Notes: generated by a model not told the origin, from the letters alone. DNA of 64,000 nucleotides from Phocoena phocoena (GCF_963924675.1 NC_089238.1:41868879-41932878); one strand, 5' to 3'; positions 24,056 to 35,708 are shown, counted from the stretch's first letter. Translations and numbers: made by a program.

Positions 24056-24291
24056 ATTTTTAAATTATTATATTTATTTATTTGGTTGCACTGGGTCTTA
24101 GTTGAGGTAGGCGGGCTCCTTAGTTGTGGCTCGCCAGCTCCTTAGTTGCAACACACGGGCTCCTTAGTTGTGGCATGCGAACTCTTAGTTGCGGCATGCG
24201 TGTGGGATCTAGTTCCCTGAGCAGGGATCGAACCCAGGCCCCCTGCATTGAATGCGCAGAATCTTAACCATTGTGCCACCAGGAAAGTCTC
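24056..24291 (-). mobile_element. Extended-form CHR SINE, antisense
   Basis: AT-rich tail, then 'ttgcactgggtcttagttga', repeated 'ccttagttg' modules and the head ccaccaggaaagtc. The exact 14-bp duplication tctggctttgtatt lies at 24042-24055 and 24292-24305. Confidence 0.93.
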
Positions 24292-24364
24292 TCTGGCTTT
24301 GTATTGATAAACATAGAACTGACATAGAAGTACTCTATAGCATTAAATTTTCATATGTCATATC

Positions 24365-24815
24365 AGAATGCTTTTGGCTGCAGGTAACAGAAATTCCCAA
24401 CTCAGTTGGCTTAAACAATAAGGAATGAATCATTGCATATGACAGAAAGTTCTGAACTGGTTAATCCTTTGCCTCCATGACATCATTCAAGATTCAAAAT
24501 CTTTTCATCTTTCTACTCTGCCAGCCTCAGCTTTATTGGTCTCATCCCCTGGTTTCTCATAGTTTCATTTGGCTGCAGCAGCTCTGAGGTGTCATATTCT
24601 TTTTTTTTTTTGAGGTGTCATATTCTTATCATAACCAGAGGCAAAATATTTTCTTAGGGTCTTCCAACAGATTTTCCTTCACATCTCATTGTTCAGACTG
24701 GGTCACGTGCCCAAAGCAGTTAAGGCAAGGGGATATGTCCACCGTGATTCATTTAAAGCAACAAAGACGTTAGCCTGAATCACATAAGTGATGGTTGGGC
24801 AGGGGGGAAGGTGGA
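24365..24815. mobile_element. Old repeat of unresolved family
   Basis: Contains 'ttggctgcaggtaacagaaa', 'ggcttaaacaataaggaatg', and 'gactgggtcacgtgcccaaa'. Related wording occurs at 31856-32060 and 55020-55530, so this is a dispersed family, probably an LTR or DNA element. It hosts the poly(T) insertion at 24585-24627. Confidence 0.5.
24585..24627 (-). mobile_element. Poly(T)-only insertion with target duplication
   Basis: The sequence tgaggtgtcatattctt is present twice, at 24585-24601 and 24611-24627, separated only by T bases. This is what an A-tail-only retroinsertion would leave, antisense. A simple local duplication followed by T slippage is the alternative. Confidence 0.6.
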
Positions 24816-25629
24816 TATTTGCACAGAATTAGAGTGCTGTTTACAAGGAAGAATGGGAAAGTGCCAGTGAGGTGTACACAACAAAATTTGACATGTAGGG
24901 GTCCCTAAAGCTCAAATTAAGAACCCTTTTTGTAGGATCTTTAAATTCTATTATTGCAGCCCTTGAAGCTGTATTCTCTGATCATATGCATTCATTTTGT
25001 TCTGCATAGAAACCTGGTCAGGGCAGACCCCCAACCTGGAGACTAGGATCCAGTACAGTCTTAAGAAACCAGCCACACAGCATGACAAGAGCTAGGGAGA
25101 AGGAGGACAGTCAGAGGCTAGCAGAGCCTCCAGGAAATGGGGGCAGAGCTGTAAATCCCCAAAGAAGACCAGGTTTGAGCAAGGGTGTGGCAAATCTTGA
25201 CTGTGTATGTGAGGTCTAAGAGAGGTCAGGTTGCGGAGAACATGACAGCAGGGCACTTTGAGAAATGCATGCAGAGTGGATGCAGGGAGTGTCCCAGCTT
25301 GTCCAGTCCAATACCTGGAAAACAAGGTAGCAAGTGGGCCCAGAGCCAGCTGACTGGGTACAGTACAGGGCTCTTGAGATCCAAGTCTCCACTGGCTCCT
25401 CTTAGGTATGCTTGGGAGTGGGGTTGGTGGAGCATGCAGTTAAATGGATGCTCATTTGGAAAGTTGTAATGAAGCTCTGGCAGGGCAGGAATTTATACAA
25501 ATGGAATGTTAAAATTTGGTTTTGTTAATGTAATGGTATGCCCTTGACTTTTTATGGTAGGTCAGTGTAAGAAACAGCCATATGATTTCTACATTGAATA
25601 TAAAAGTTCTGTTGTCCATTCTGCTCTTC

Positions 25630-25915
25630 CCTTTTCCCCCAGGTCTTCACATGACTTGTTCCTTCAGCTCTTCTCTGACAGCTTTTCCCTGAGCCCTCAC
25701 CCCTGACTCTTAACTGCTCCCTGCTCCTTATTTTTCTTCATAGCTCTTATTGCTGCTGGAAAGTTTATTTACTATTTATTGTCTTTCTCCTCCACTAGAA
25801 GTAGGCTTCATAAAGATGGGAACTTTGCTTTCTTGTTCATGCTATATTATCTCCAGTAATGAGAACGTACTTGGGATATTGTAGGCACTCAATTAAGATT
25901 TGCTGAATGAATGAG
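25630..25915 (+). mobile_element. L2 LINE 3' end, sense
   Basis: Runs to the canonical L2 terminus: 'gaagtaggcttcataaagat', 'tattgtaggcactcaattaa', 'gatttgctgaatgaatgaga'. Confidence 0.75.
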
Positions 25916-26394
25916 ATACCTCTTCATATTCTTCCTGAAGTTTTTGTCTCCTAATGAATCTATGTTCTTTCTTTTATTGAGTAATGGGAACTATGTTTTC
26001 TGTTTCCTTTTTTGCCTCAGCTACCAGAATTGCTAAACAAAATTTGGGGTTCATTTGCAATAACCATTCTTAGCTTGGGATATGTGTACTTCTTCAATTA
26101 CTATAGAACTTCTAAAAAGTATTCAATTCAGTTTCAATATTTTTTATTGTAAGTTGCCTCAAATCCCATAAGGAAGTAAATGAGGATTGAAGAATAATAA
26201 ATGAACTGACTGATTGACTGAAGGGTAACTGGGAGAAGTCAAAAAAGAACACCAGGCTTTTGAGTCTGGATGAAAAAGAATACTGGAGCTATTGTTAATG
26301 GAAATTGGTACCAGATCAAAACATTACTCATAAAAGTATCTTTCTCTGTCACCATTTTGGGCACAACTCACTCCATTGTTATTGCTTGGTCAGT

Positions 26395-26500
26395 TTTTTT
26401 CCTCTTCCCCAGTAGGCTTTGAATGCCATGATGGGAGGGACTCTTTCTTTCTTGTTTATGGTCCATAGTGCCTAGCACAGTACCTGGCACATAGTGTCTT
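26395..26500 (+). mobile_element. L2 LINE 3' end, sense
   Basis: Contains 'gccatgatgggagggactct' and 'cctagcacagtacctggcac', diagnostic of the L2 3' end. It stops just before the small L1 insertion. Confidence 0.7.
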
Positions 26501-26519
26501 TTCTTTACCACTTATTTTT

Positions 26520-26566
26520 TTAATCCATTTTTAATTGAAATATAGTTAATTTCAATGTTGTGTTAG
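26520..26566 (-). mobile_element. Very short (47-bp) L1 3'-end insertion, antisense
   Basis: Only the last bases of an L1 3'-UTR are present (attgaaatatagttaatttc, then aatgttgtgttag). The exact 16-bp duplication tttaccacttattttt lies at 26504-26519 and 26567-26582. It matches the 3' ends at 2065, 44816 and 51368. Confidence 0.85.
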
Positions 26567-26829
26567 TTTACCACTTATTTTTAACTTTAAATCCCTACAT
26601 TAGTAAATATTGACTAGTTTGTCATCTGCTCTTACCTTTTCAAACTGCAATTTCCCCTCCTTATGGATTTCCAGACTTCCTTCATTTCTCAGTGACTTCC
26701 TTCCCATCAAGGACCTTCATTCCTTTAACTACAGCAGCCTCCCACTCCAGTGCTCATGAATATGTGCCTTTTCTTCCTTTCTAAGTCTCCTGAATCTCAT
26801 ACCCCTGATGGCTAAGCCAAAGGTGACTC

Positions 26830-26985
26830 ATCACCTCATAGACTTCTAACTGGAAGGGGCCAGAGAGACCATCTCATCTAATTGGCTCATCTCCAGTTGG
26901 TCCAGGGAGGTGAAGGGAATTGCCCTGAGTCACACTGCTAGTTGGCAGCAGGGCCAAAATTAGAACACAGAGCTCTTAACTCTGG
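26830..26985 (-). mobile_element. MIR SINE, antisense
   Basis: Contains 'gccctgagtcacactgctag' and 'attagaacacagagctctta', the antisense MIR core. Diverged. Confidence 0.65.
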
Positions 26986-27064
26986 ATGCACATCTCACAC
27001 TGCAGAAGGAGCAAGCCCGTTTCTAGCTCCAGAAAGGGCAAGTACTATAACAAAAGTAGAAAGA

Positions 27065-27275
27065 GGGCTTCCCTGGTGGCGCAGCGGTTGGGAGTCCACC
27101 TGCTGATGTGGGGGGGCGTGCGTTCGTGCCCCGGTCCGGGAGGATCCCACGTGCCGCAGAGCTGTTGGGCCTGTGAGCCATGGCCACTGGGCCTGCGCGT
27201 CCGGGGCCTGTGCTCCGCGACGGGAGAGGCCACGGCCGTGGGAGGCCCGCCTACAGCAAAAAAAAAAAAAAAAAA
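27065..27275 (+). mobile_element. CHR-type SINE
   Basis: Full-length copy with a G-rich change in the middle (gatgtggggggg) and an A tail of about 20. The exact 13-bp duplication aaaagtagaaaga lies at 27052-27064 and 27276-27288. Confidence 0.95.
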
Positions 27276-27626
27276 AAAAGTAGAAAGATATGTTTTCCTC
27301 TTAGTTGGAAATATCTTAAATGCATTGTATCATAGGAGTTAAGTGTCAGACTACCTAAGTTTGATCTTGGTTGTATTTACTCTTTGGACAAGTTATTTAA
27401 CCTTTCTATTGTGGTAAATCCTTTTTGTCTTTTTTCTATGCATTTGTATATTTAATATACATATTTAAATCTGTAAGTGTGGTTTGTTTAATATTGAGAG
27501 AAGTTATGTGTGTGCATTTTTACATACATAAATGGAATGATACTGGTTCTATTAGTTTCTTTCACTTAACAGTGTCTTAAGGAAATTAAATATTTCCTTA
27601 AGGAATATTAAATTTTCTTTAATAGC

Positions 27627-27738
27627 TTCTTTTTGGCCACGTGGCAGGTGGGATCTTAGTTCCCCGACCAGGGATCGAACCCATGCCCCCTGCAGTAGAA
27701 GCACAGAGTATTAACCACTAGATCGCCAGGGAAGTCCC
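27627..27738 (-). mobile_element. Short-form CHR SINE, antisense
   Basis: Body 'gtgggatcttagttccccga' and 'ccagggatcgaacccatgcc', with the head cgccagggaagtccc. It lies inside a diverged AT-rich repeat (about 27420-27960). Confidence 0.88.
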
Positions 27739-28319
27739 AGGGGAACCTTTCTATATTGTTGCAGTTAATTCTATCTTGTTCCTTTAATGACCACAGAGTA
27801 TTCCATAATATGTATGGTTATTTAACCACTTCCACATTAATTAATATTTAATTTATATCTTCTCATTTTTTACTATTACAGTTCTGCAGAGAAGCCTTTA
27901 TGCAGATTTTGTTGTGCATACATGTGACTGCCTTCACTAGGACTGATATTCAGAAATGCAAATACTAGTAGGCACAAAGTCCCCTCTTTTCTATTCTGAA
28001 AATAGGCTATGGCTACGTCATTCATTGATTCAATTTCTGCAATATATGTTGAAATTAACTGAGCAGGAGGTGAGTCTTGTGACTGCATGTATTGTGTTAG
28101 GAACTGGGAGCATTTTAGAGAAATTAGTCCTCATCTTTTTCTTGTATTATAAGGAAAGTACATTGTGTTCCTGACTTTGAGGGAAAACAAAAAATAAACT
28201 TCCTCCTCCTCCCCCTTCCAAGAGACTAAGATTAGTGAAATTATGCTAAGCAACCTCTGCTTGACTCTGTGTTGGCATCAACTGCACAGTACTGTAATTG
28301 TTGGTACTTATCTGTTTAT

Positions 28320-28436
28320 ACCCACCCCCTAAACTTTGGGCTGCTTAAAGGGTAAAGATTATGTTTTATCAATTTTTGTATCCCTAGAACATTAGCATGA
28401 TACTGGTGCATAATTACATTTTATTCAATAAATGAG
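28320..28436 (+). mobile_element. L2 LINE 3' end, sense
   Basis: Shows 'gggtaaagattatgttttat', 'ttgtatccctagaacattag' and 'tcaataaatgagtgaatt', an L2 terminus. Confidence 0.6.
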
Positions 28437-28439
28437 TGA

Positions 28440-28760
28440 ATTCAGTTCAACATTGATATTTGTTGAGTACCTAGTATGTGCAAAGATTACTAAGAACCAA
28501 CAGGAACAGAGATGAAGCAAAGTTTTACCCTCAAGGAATTTATAGTCTAATGGGAGAAATAGATATAGGCTGAAAACATCTAGGAATCAAGGCATTAGTA
28601 ACAGGTGTGATTTAAGTACAAAGTACTGTGGGACTTCCAAGGAGGACTAATTAAGGCTGACTGAGAATATTAAGGGAGGTTTTCACAAAGGAAGTGGCAT
28701 TTGAGGCATTTTAACTGGGCCTGATAGGGCAGGTTGGTGACTTTTCTATGTAAGTTATCA
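28440..28760 (-). mobile_element. L2 LINE fragment, antisense
   Basis: Contains 'ttgttgagtacctagtatgt', 'gaatttatagtctaatggga' and 'gtggcatttgaggcatttta', an antisense L2. It abuts a sense L2 3' end tail to tail, so the two form a convergent pair. Confidence 0.65.
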
Positions 28761-29019
28761 TTTTGGTGACTTTAAACATATGCTTCAGAAACCATTTTGT
28801 CACCATTTAGATATCATGTTACCTTAGGGCTACAGAAAGGCTGGAAGTGGAGTGTTATACTTGGGTTCTGGAGCTAGGGCCTCAGAGCCAAGATCAAGTC
28901 AAAGGAGTTTTAGTTCCCAGCCCATCTGTGGAGGAAGAAGTTGTTTCCATTAAAAAAAAAAAAAAGTCAATTCTGAGTGCCTTGGCGTGCTGTTTCTCCT
29001 CTCTTTAAGAATAAAATAA

Positions 29020-30840
29020 CGCAAAAACCTTTCTTGGCCCCACTTCCTTGAACAGCTACCACCCCATTTCTTTGATACGCTGTGCAGAAAACTCCTTAAG
29101 TAATCTGTCTCCAATTCTTTTTCTCACATTATATTTTAAACCCACTTCTATCGTGTGCTCACCCCTGCCAGTGCATCAAAACTGTTCTTGTCGGGCTTCC
29201 CTGGTGGCTCAGTGGTTAAGAATCCACCTGGCAATGCAGGGGACACGGGTTCGAGCCCTGGTTGGGGAAGATCCCACATGCAGTGGAGCAACTAAGCCCG
29301 TGCGCCACAACTACTGAGCCTGTGCTGTAGAGCCCACAAGCCACAGCTACTGAGCCCACATGCCACAACTACCGAAGCCCACACGCCTAGAGCCCGTGCT
29401 CTGCAACAAGAGAAGCCACCGCAATGAGAAGCCCACGCACCGCCATGAAGAGTAGCCCCTGCTCGCCGCAACTGGAGAAAGCCCGTGCACAGCAACAAAG
29501 ACCCAATGCAGCCAAAAATAAACAAATTTATTTAAAAAAACAAACAAAACTGTTCTTGTCAGGGTCAACAGTGACCTCATTGTTACTCAATCTAATGGTC
29601 AATTTTTAGTCTTCTTTTACCTGACTTATTAGCAGCATTTGATGCAGACCATTCTTTCCTCTCTGATACACTTTCTTCCCTTAATTTCTAGAATACCATG
29701 CTAATTCTTTTCCTACGTGACTGTTTATTCCTTTTCAGTCTCCTTTGCTGGTTCTTCCCTTCCCAGACCCTTCCCAGACTTAATGTTGAAGGAAGGGTAC
29801 AGGTTTTGTCCTCGGTCCTCTTCCTTTCCCTGCCTAAACTCACTCCCTTGATTATACATCTAGTTTCAAGGTTTTAAATATAATCTACATTCCACTGATT
29901 CCAAAATGTATATCTTCAACCCAGACTTCTCTTCTGAACTCTCTATATATCTTCCACTACTTCCTCAACATATCTCCTGCTCCAGGCCTGCTTCACTTGG
30001 AGACTTTCCCACCTCAGTTGATAGTAACTTCATCCTTCCAGGCACAAAAGCAAAAATCCTGGAAGTCATTATTGGAGTCCTCTGGAAATCAAGTTGGTGT
30101 AATCTTCAGAATATATGCAGAATCTTTTTCTCACCCCTTCTACTGTTCAAGTCACCATCCTCTCTCAAACAGCTTACTGGAGTAGCTTCCTAATTTGTAC
30201 CCTTGCTGCACCCCAGACACACATACAGACACATACACTACTGCATGTTCTTAGCACTGCAGCCAGAGTCATCTTTTAGCACCTTTTTGCTCAAAATCCT
30301 CCAAAGGCTTCTCATTTTACTCAGAAAAAGTCCAGGTCCTTACAGAGGCCTACAAAGGCTTATAAGCTCTGCACCAGCACCCACCCCTGCCATCACCCCT
30401 CTAGCCTCCTCTTGGACTTTCTTGATGTTCCTCCACAGTCATGCTCCCCCACAAGCTTTTTTTTTACACTAGCTTTTCCCTCTTCCTGCTGTGCTCCTCC
30501 CCCAGATGTCCACATGGATGACAGCCTCACCTTCTAGCCTTTGATTAAATGTCTCAACCATCTCGATGAAGCCAACCCTGACCATCTTTGTAAAAACTGA
30601 AGTCTGCCACCATCTTCATTTCTCTTTTTTTTTTTTCCACGCTGCTTTCCTCCTCCTGCCCCCCGCCATGGCATTTATAACCTTCTAACATACTGTGTAA
30701 TTTACACTACAATGGAAACTCCAAGAGCGCAAGACTTTGCTTCTTTTGTTCACCATATATCCCAAGCATCAGAAGCCGTGCTTAGCATCTAGTGGGACTC
30801 TTAGTAAAGATCTGCCAAATGAGTGAAGAATCATAGATCT
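29020..30840 (+). mobile_element. Long L2 LINE, sense, about 1.45 kb plus a SINE
   Basis: The longest L2 in the window. Order of recognisable blocks: 'cagtgacctcattgttactc', 'tctcctttgctggttcttcc', 'cagttgatagtaacttcatc', 'gcactgcagccagagtcatc', 'ctacaaaggcttataagctc', 'atggatgacagcctcacctt', then an L2-type 3' end at 30720-30835. It is interrupted by the SINE at 29193-29544. Frames are broken. Confidence 0.8.
29193..29544 (+). mobile_element. Extended-form CHR SINE
   Basis: About 350 bp: head gggcttccctggtggctcag, then six or so 'actgagcc...cacaact' modules, then an A-rich tail. The exact 16-bp duplication caaaactgttcttgtc is at 29177-29192 and 29545-29560, splitting the L2. Confidence 0.95.
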
Positions 30841-31231
30841 CTCTTTGACAAGGACCCAAAATGCCTTGATTGTCTTTCACTTAATTTGCTTGAGTAGGTA
30901 GGGTGATAGTGTAGGAAGAGTACTGGGCTAATGACCAGGCTCTAGCCTAGGACCATCCTTGCTGTTTGTGTGACTGTGACAGTAGTATTGAGTTTGTGAA
31001 AGTTTATTAAGCTATGCACTTATGATATGTACATTTTTCTCTTTTATATATACATAAATTTTAAAGTCTTCAAATATTTTATTTCCACATGTAGGTTTTT
31101 AGATTATAATTGGGATTCTACTTGCTTTTTCACAAAATAATTCATCATGAATATTTTCCCTAACATTATTCTTCCAGAGCATGATTTTTAATGGTTATGC
31201 AAGTACTTTGAAAAGTATAAAACACTATACA

Positions 31232-31447
31232 GGGCTTCCCTGCTGGCACAGTGGTTGGGAGTCCGCCTGCCGATGCAGGGGACACGGGTTCGTGCCCTGG
31301 TCCGGGAGGATCCCGCATGCCGCGGAGCGGCTGGGCCCATGAGCCATGGCCTCTGGGCCTGTGCTTCCGGAGCGTGTGCTCCGTGGCGGGAGAGGCCGCA
31401 GCAGTGAGAGGCCTGCGTACCACACAAAAGAAAAACAAAAAAACCAA
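31232..31447 (+). mobile_element. CHR-type SINE close to the TANGO6 exon
   Basis: Full-length sense copy with an interrupted A tail (cacacaaaagaaaaacaaaa). It ends about 100 bp before the exon acceptor at 31545. The flanks aaaacactatacag and aatacaccatacaa are a decayed duplication. Confidence 0.92.
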
Positions 31448-31520
31448 AAATACACCATACAACGTGCCATGGTGATATGTTATTCTTTCTTTAAGAAATT
31501 GAAAGTTTGTTTTGAAGTAA

Positions 31521-31721
<201 letters not shown>

Positions 31722-31742
31722 TAAAGTTTGTCTTTACTTGAA

Positions 31743-31855
31743 CCTATGATATAGCTCAGCACTGGGAGTTAGGAGACCTGTGTTCTTTTTCTAGATCCAG
31801 TAAGTCATTTAACCTCCCTCAGCCTCGCTAGTCTCATATGTATATTGAAAGTTGA
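31743..31855 (+). mobile_element. MIR-like SINE fragment
   Basis: Contains 'ctgggagttaggagacctgt' and 'aagtcatttaacctccctca', a MIR core just inside the intron. Confidence 0.6.
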
Positions 31856-32060
31856 TTTAGTAGGAATTTTTTAATTGCAAGTGACAGGAAGTCATCTTAA
31901 CCTACTTTAAGCCATAAAAGAGGATTTATTATAAAGAGTCCAAGGAAACATAACAGAATTGAAGAAGCTTTGAGGAAGTGCAAGCAGAAGTTTACCCTAG
32001 TTTTCTGGGCCATCTGTGAGTCTCATCTCTGTTTACAGAAAACTCTCAGGCAAATACATA
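31856..32060. mobile_element. Old repeat, same unresolved family as 24365
   Basis: 'attgcaagtgacaggaagtc' and 'ccataaaagaggatttatta' match the wording of 24365-24815 and 55020-55530. Confidence 0.45.
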
Positions 32061-32109
32061 CTCTAATTGGCCCTCTTCGGTTGGAGGTGCCTTGTATTCA
32101 GGGAGACAG

Positions 32110-32200
32110 GGTCTTATCAGAAAAGAGTAATTAAGTTCCATGTTTTGTTCACCGCCTTATACCCAGTTCCTGGTACGTAGTAGGTAAAGGATAAATGAGC
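32110..32200 (+). mobile_element. L2 LINE 3' end, sense
   Basis: 'tgttttgttcaccgccttat', 'cccagttcctggtacgtagt' and 'aaaggataaatgag' form an L2 terminus. Confidence 0.65.
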
Positions 32201-32944
32201 AGCCAAAATAATAGCCATACAAGATGTTGGCACTGGACACGTCTCCAGTGTTTAGAGTTTAAGATTTAAACTGGTTTTAGAGTTTAAGATTTAGTGAAAG
32301 GTACGTTGCACTGTTGTCCTCTATGAATATCTTTCTTTAGCCTCTTAAATTTTATCTTTGCCCTTGTGTTTACTCTGTCATCAATATGTGAACATATGTC
32401 TCAAGTACATACTATGTACTAGACACTCTGCTATTTAAAGATGATGATGGGCAAAAGAAGACTAGTTAATATGTTGCCAGGTGTCTTTTTACTCAGTGGG
32501 CTTCACCATCTTAAATCTTTAAGGAAGAAGATGGCTTATAAATTATAAATATGTAAATAAAATACAGTTTATATTACCTTATTATTTATGAGAGACTAGA
32601 TTTTTCATATAAGCACATAAGTTTACAAGATCAAAAACTTAGTAACTTTGTAATACTGGCTTCTTTCACATTATTCAGTATCCTAGGGCTGACCATGTTG
32701 AACATCAAATCTTAAGAAGTATCTACTGTATCTACTGAGAAGGAATTTTCTTCAGTGTCTGGTGATTGTGTCTTATCAACAAGCAGAGAAACATGCTCAT
32801 GGATGTATACATATGCTTGAATTTATGGTATTTCCTGACTCCTGAGCTTTATATGCTTAGTTTAATTGATTATAAAGGCTACTTATCGTTAAATTTCAAC
32901 TTAGGACTTTTAGGAAAGTTATACATAGTTTTTCCTCTTTTTTT

Positions 32945-33270
32945 TAAAAAAAAATTATTTATTTATTTATTTTTGGCTGCGTTGGGTCTTCGTTGCTGCG
33001 TGCAGGCTTTCTCTAGTTGTGGCTAGCAGGGGCTACTCTTCGTTGCGGTGCACGGGCTTCTCACTGTGGTGGCTTCTCTTGTGGAGCACGGGCTCTAGGT
33101 GCACGGGCTTCAGTAGTTGCGGCTTGCGGGCTTTGGAGCACAGGCTCAGTAATCGTGGCACTCGAGCTTAGTTGCTCTGCGGCATGTGGGATCTTCCTGG
33201 ACCAGGGCTCAAACCCGTGTCCCCTACACGGGCAGGCGGATTCTTAACTACTGTGCCACGAGGGAAGTCC
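32945..33270 (-). mobile_element. Extended-form CHR SINE, antisense
   Basis: T- and TTTA-rich tail, then 'ggctgcgttgggtcttcgtt', repeated 'cacgggcttc' modules, and the head gccacgagggaagtcc. About 325 bp. Confidence 0.9.
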
Positions 33271-33669
33271 TCCTCTCCTTTAACTCTAACTCGAGGGACA
33301 CAGCCCTATGCCCAACTTTCTGTATCTGTTTTTAATAACTTAGAAACAGTGATTACTACCAACTTAAAACCTTTCAGTGCTCTAATATACATGAACTATT
33401 GGGCGCCTGATTTTTGTTTTGGATGGCACTTTGCAAATCTCTTATTCTTTAGTGTATTAACTTGTAACACTTAAGGACTTTGCAGGTCTATTTGGTTATA
33501 GCAGCTAAAGATTTCAGTCTGTTATAAATAATCTGGGTCAATTTTGAAATGGTTCCCACATTTTTTTTCTGTTTATTTGATCTGTTCACATGACTCAACC
33601 CAAAGTGAACCATAAACCATGAACTGAAACAAACTCATGGACCATGATCTGAACCAAACCCCAATATTA

Positions 33670-33780
33670 TTATTCTTAATAACAGAGATAGAATTCACAT
33701 ACTATACAATTCACCCACTTAAAGGGTATAATTCAGTGGTTTTTAGTGTACTCACAAAGTTGAGTAAGCATCCCCCAGTT
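33670..33780 (-). mobile_element. Old L1 3'-UTR fragment, antisense
   Basis: 'cacatactatacaattcacc' and 'aaagggtataattcagtggt' belong to the same L1M 3'-UTR type seen at 6865, 19050 and 59161. Confidence 0.7.
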
Positions 33781-34189
33781 TTTTTAAACATGGCCATGAG
33801 CTGAATAAAAATTTCCCCCAGATCTCCAAGTGAATCAGCTCAGATTTGACAGTATCCCATACATTTTCTAAAGCCAATGAACTCAAACTGTGCCTGACAT
33901 CATGATCTTCTCTGAACCCAAAAACTGAGACCGTATTTCTGTTTGAGTTCCTACATCTTCTTTCCTTTTTCTCTCTTAAGGAGACTGTTGCATGCTGGTG
34001 GCATATGATTTCCTGTTGAAAAAATTTCTTGGTTTGGTTAATTAGAAAGATTGAGCTAAAGCAGGTTTTGTAACATTTAAGAAGTATCATCTTTCTGGAG
34101 ACCACCCGACCTGTTGAAAGAGAACCAAATTTCCAAGCATACTTGGGGATGGGAATAAATGAGGCCCTGTCCCACCACCCACTTACCTG

Positions 34190-34318
34190 TGTTCACTTGG
34201 TCAGATGACCTAGACTCTGGGCTTGGTTTCCTGACCTAGAAAATGGGATTAAAATATCTATAATGCAGGATTGTTACAAGGATGTAGGGATAATGTATAT
34301 GAGTAATACAGTGATTGA
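34190..34318 (+). mobile_element. MIR SINE fragment, sense
   Basis: 'ttggtttcctgacctagaaa', 'atgggattaaaatatctata' and 'ggattgttacaaggatgtag' follow the MIR order. Confidence 0.6.
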
Positions 34319-35270
34319 TTCAACAATTGTTACTGAGAGCCTACTATATGCCAAGCAGCATTCTGGACACCTACAACATATCATTCTTCAAAATGGACAG
34401 TGATTCCCATTGGCATGGAGCTTACGTTCTAGGGAGAGGAGACAGACAGTAAATGATATACATATTAAAATATATAGTATGGTAGACAATGATAAGTTCT
34501 GTGGAAAATAAGAAAAAGAGCAAGTAAGGGTGACCAGGATTATAGTATTAGGTGGAGGGGAGGTTGCAGTCTAAATGGGGTAGTCAAGGTAAGCCCCATT
34601 GAGAAGGTGATTTTTGAGTGAAGAAATTTTACTTTTCTGTATTAAGATTTTTCTTTAAGGAGCATTTTGGTCATTTGAAGGGAGCTGACAATGACAGTGA
34701 TGAGGATGGACAGCAAGGAGATGAGAACAGGGGTAACCAGTGTCCTTCAAATGTCCTCAGTCGTACATTTACCAAACACCTGCAGTGTTCCAGGCCCCTT
34801 TGTTACAGGCCAGGAATACAAAACCCAAAAGATACTACCTTGTCTTCTGGGCATGGGCAACCTGTGGAAGATACAAACAGCAATGATTACAGTTACAGTC
34901 CAGTTAATTGTGCTAGGTGCTATGGGAGCACATTTTAGGAGCCCCTCAGTCAGGTTTGGGTGTTGTCAAAGATGTGCTGGAGGAAGAGACTCTTAGAGCT
35001 GAATCTGGAGAACAGGTAGAAATTAGGTAGCCCAAAAAAGCAGAGGCGAGCATTTCAGCAGAGGGAGCAGCTTGTGCAAAGGCACTGTGGTGTGGGAGTG
35101 TGGGACAACCTGACATGTTTGAAGAACTATAGGAAGATCCAAAAGGTTAGAGTGAAGGGGTGGGACGAGCGGTTAGCTGGTAGCAGGTCTGAAACAAGAG
35201 ACCAGGCAGAGGCTACATGATGAAGGGCCTTGTTAGCTTTACAACCTTCTGGCTCACAGCGAGAATTGAG
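34319..35270 (-). mobile_element. Long L2 LINE fragment, antisense
   Basis: About 950 bp in L2 antisense order: 'gagagcctactatatgccaa', 'catggagcttacgttctagg', 'gataagttctgtggaaaata', 'agcttgtgcaaaggcactgt', 'catgatgaagggccttgtta'. Two open frames in it (34618-34938, 34691-34996) are accidental. Confidence 0.75.
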
Positions 35271-35525
35271 CATTGCTTATTAAGCCCTCAGAAATGAAGT
35301 ATGAATAGGTAGTAGACTGTTTGCTTGCCATGGGTGCTAACACAAAGAGAGAATCCTTCCTTTTGTTTCAACCTTAGAATTGAATGTGAGGAGCTGCTGC
35401 CCTGGGGGCACCTGTCAGGCAATCCCCTTGTCCAGTGACCCTGCCCTACTTCTAGAGACCTGGACACTGTAACATCAATCCCAGGAGTGTTTATTATCAT
35501 TAATAATTGTGAGCACAACAAGGAC

Positions 35526-35560
35526 AGAACCAGTCTTTTTTTTTTTTTAGAACCAGTCTT
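35526..35560 (-). mobile_element. Poly(T)-only insertion with target duplication
   Basis: The 12-mer agaaccagtctt occurs at 35526-35537 and 35549-35560 with only T bases (35538-35548) between. It has the same structure as 24585-24627. An A-tail-only retroinsertion is the simplest reading; slippage is the alternative. Confidence 0.6.
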
Positions 35561-35561
35561 T

Positions 35562-35650
35562 ATTTACCTTTGTATACCGCCTAGCGCCAAACACAGCATT
35601 TGGCATATAGTAGATACTCAGTAAGTGTTTACTGATTAATATTGAAGGAA
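35562..35650 (+). mobile_element. L2 LINE 3' end, sense
   Basis: 'gtataccgcctagcgccaaa', 'atttggcatatagtagatac' and 'tcagtaagtgtttactgatt' match the L2 terminus. Confidence 0.65.
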
Positions 35651-35708
35651 GAGGAAGATAAGGCTTACTTGGGAAGACAAGTTCCTACATGTTTTAAAAA
35701 TAGTAATT

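Noticed and set aside
34618..34996. Overlapping open frames resembling an acidic small protein
   Set aside because: They lie entirely within an antisense L2 and shift frame relative to each other.
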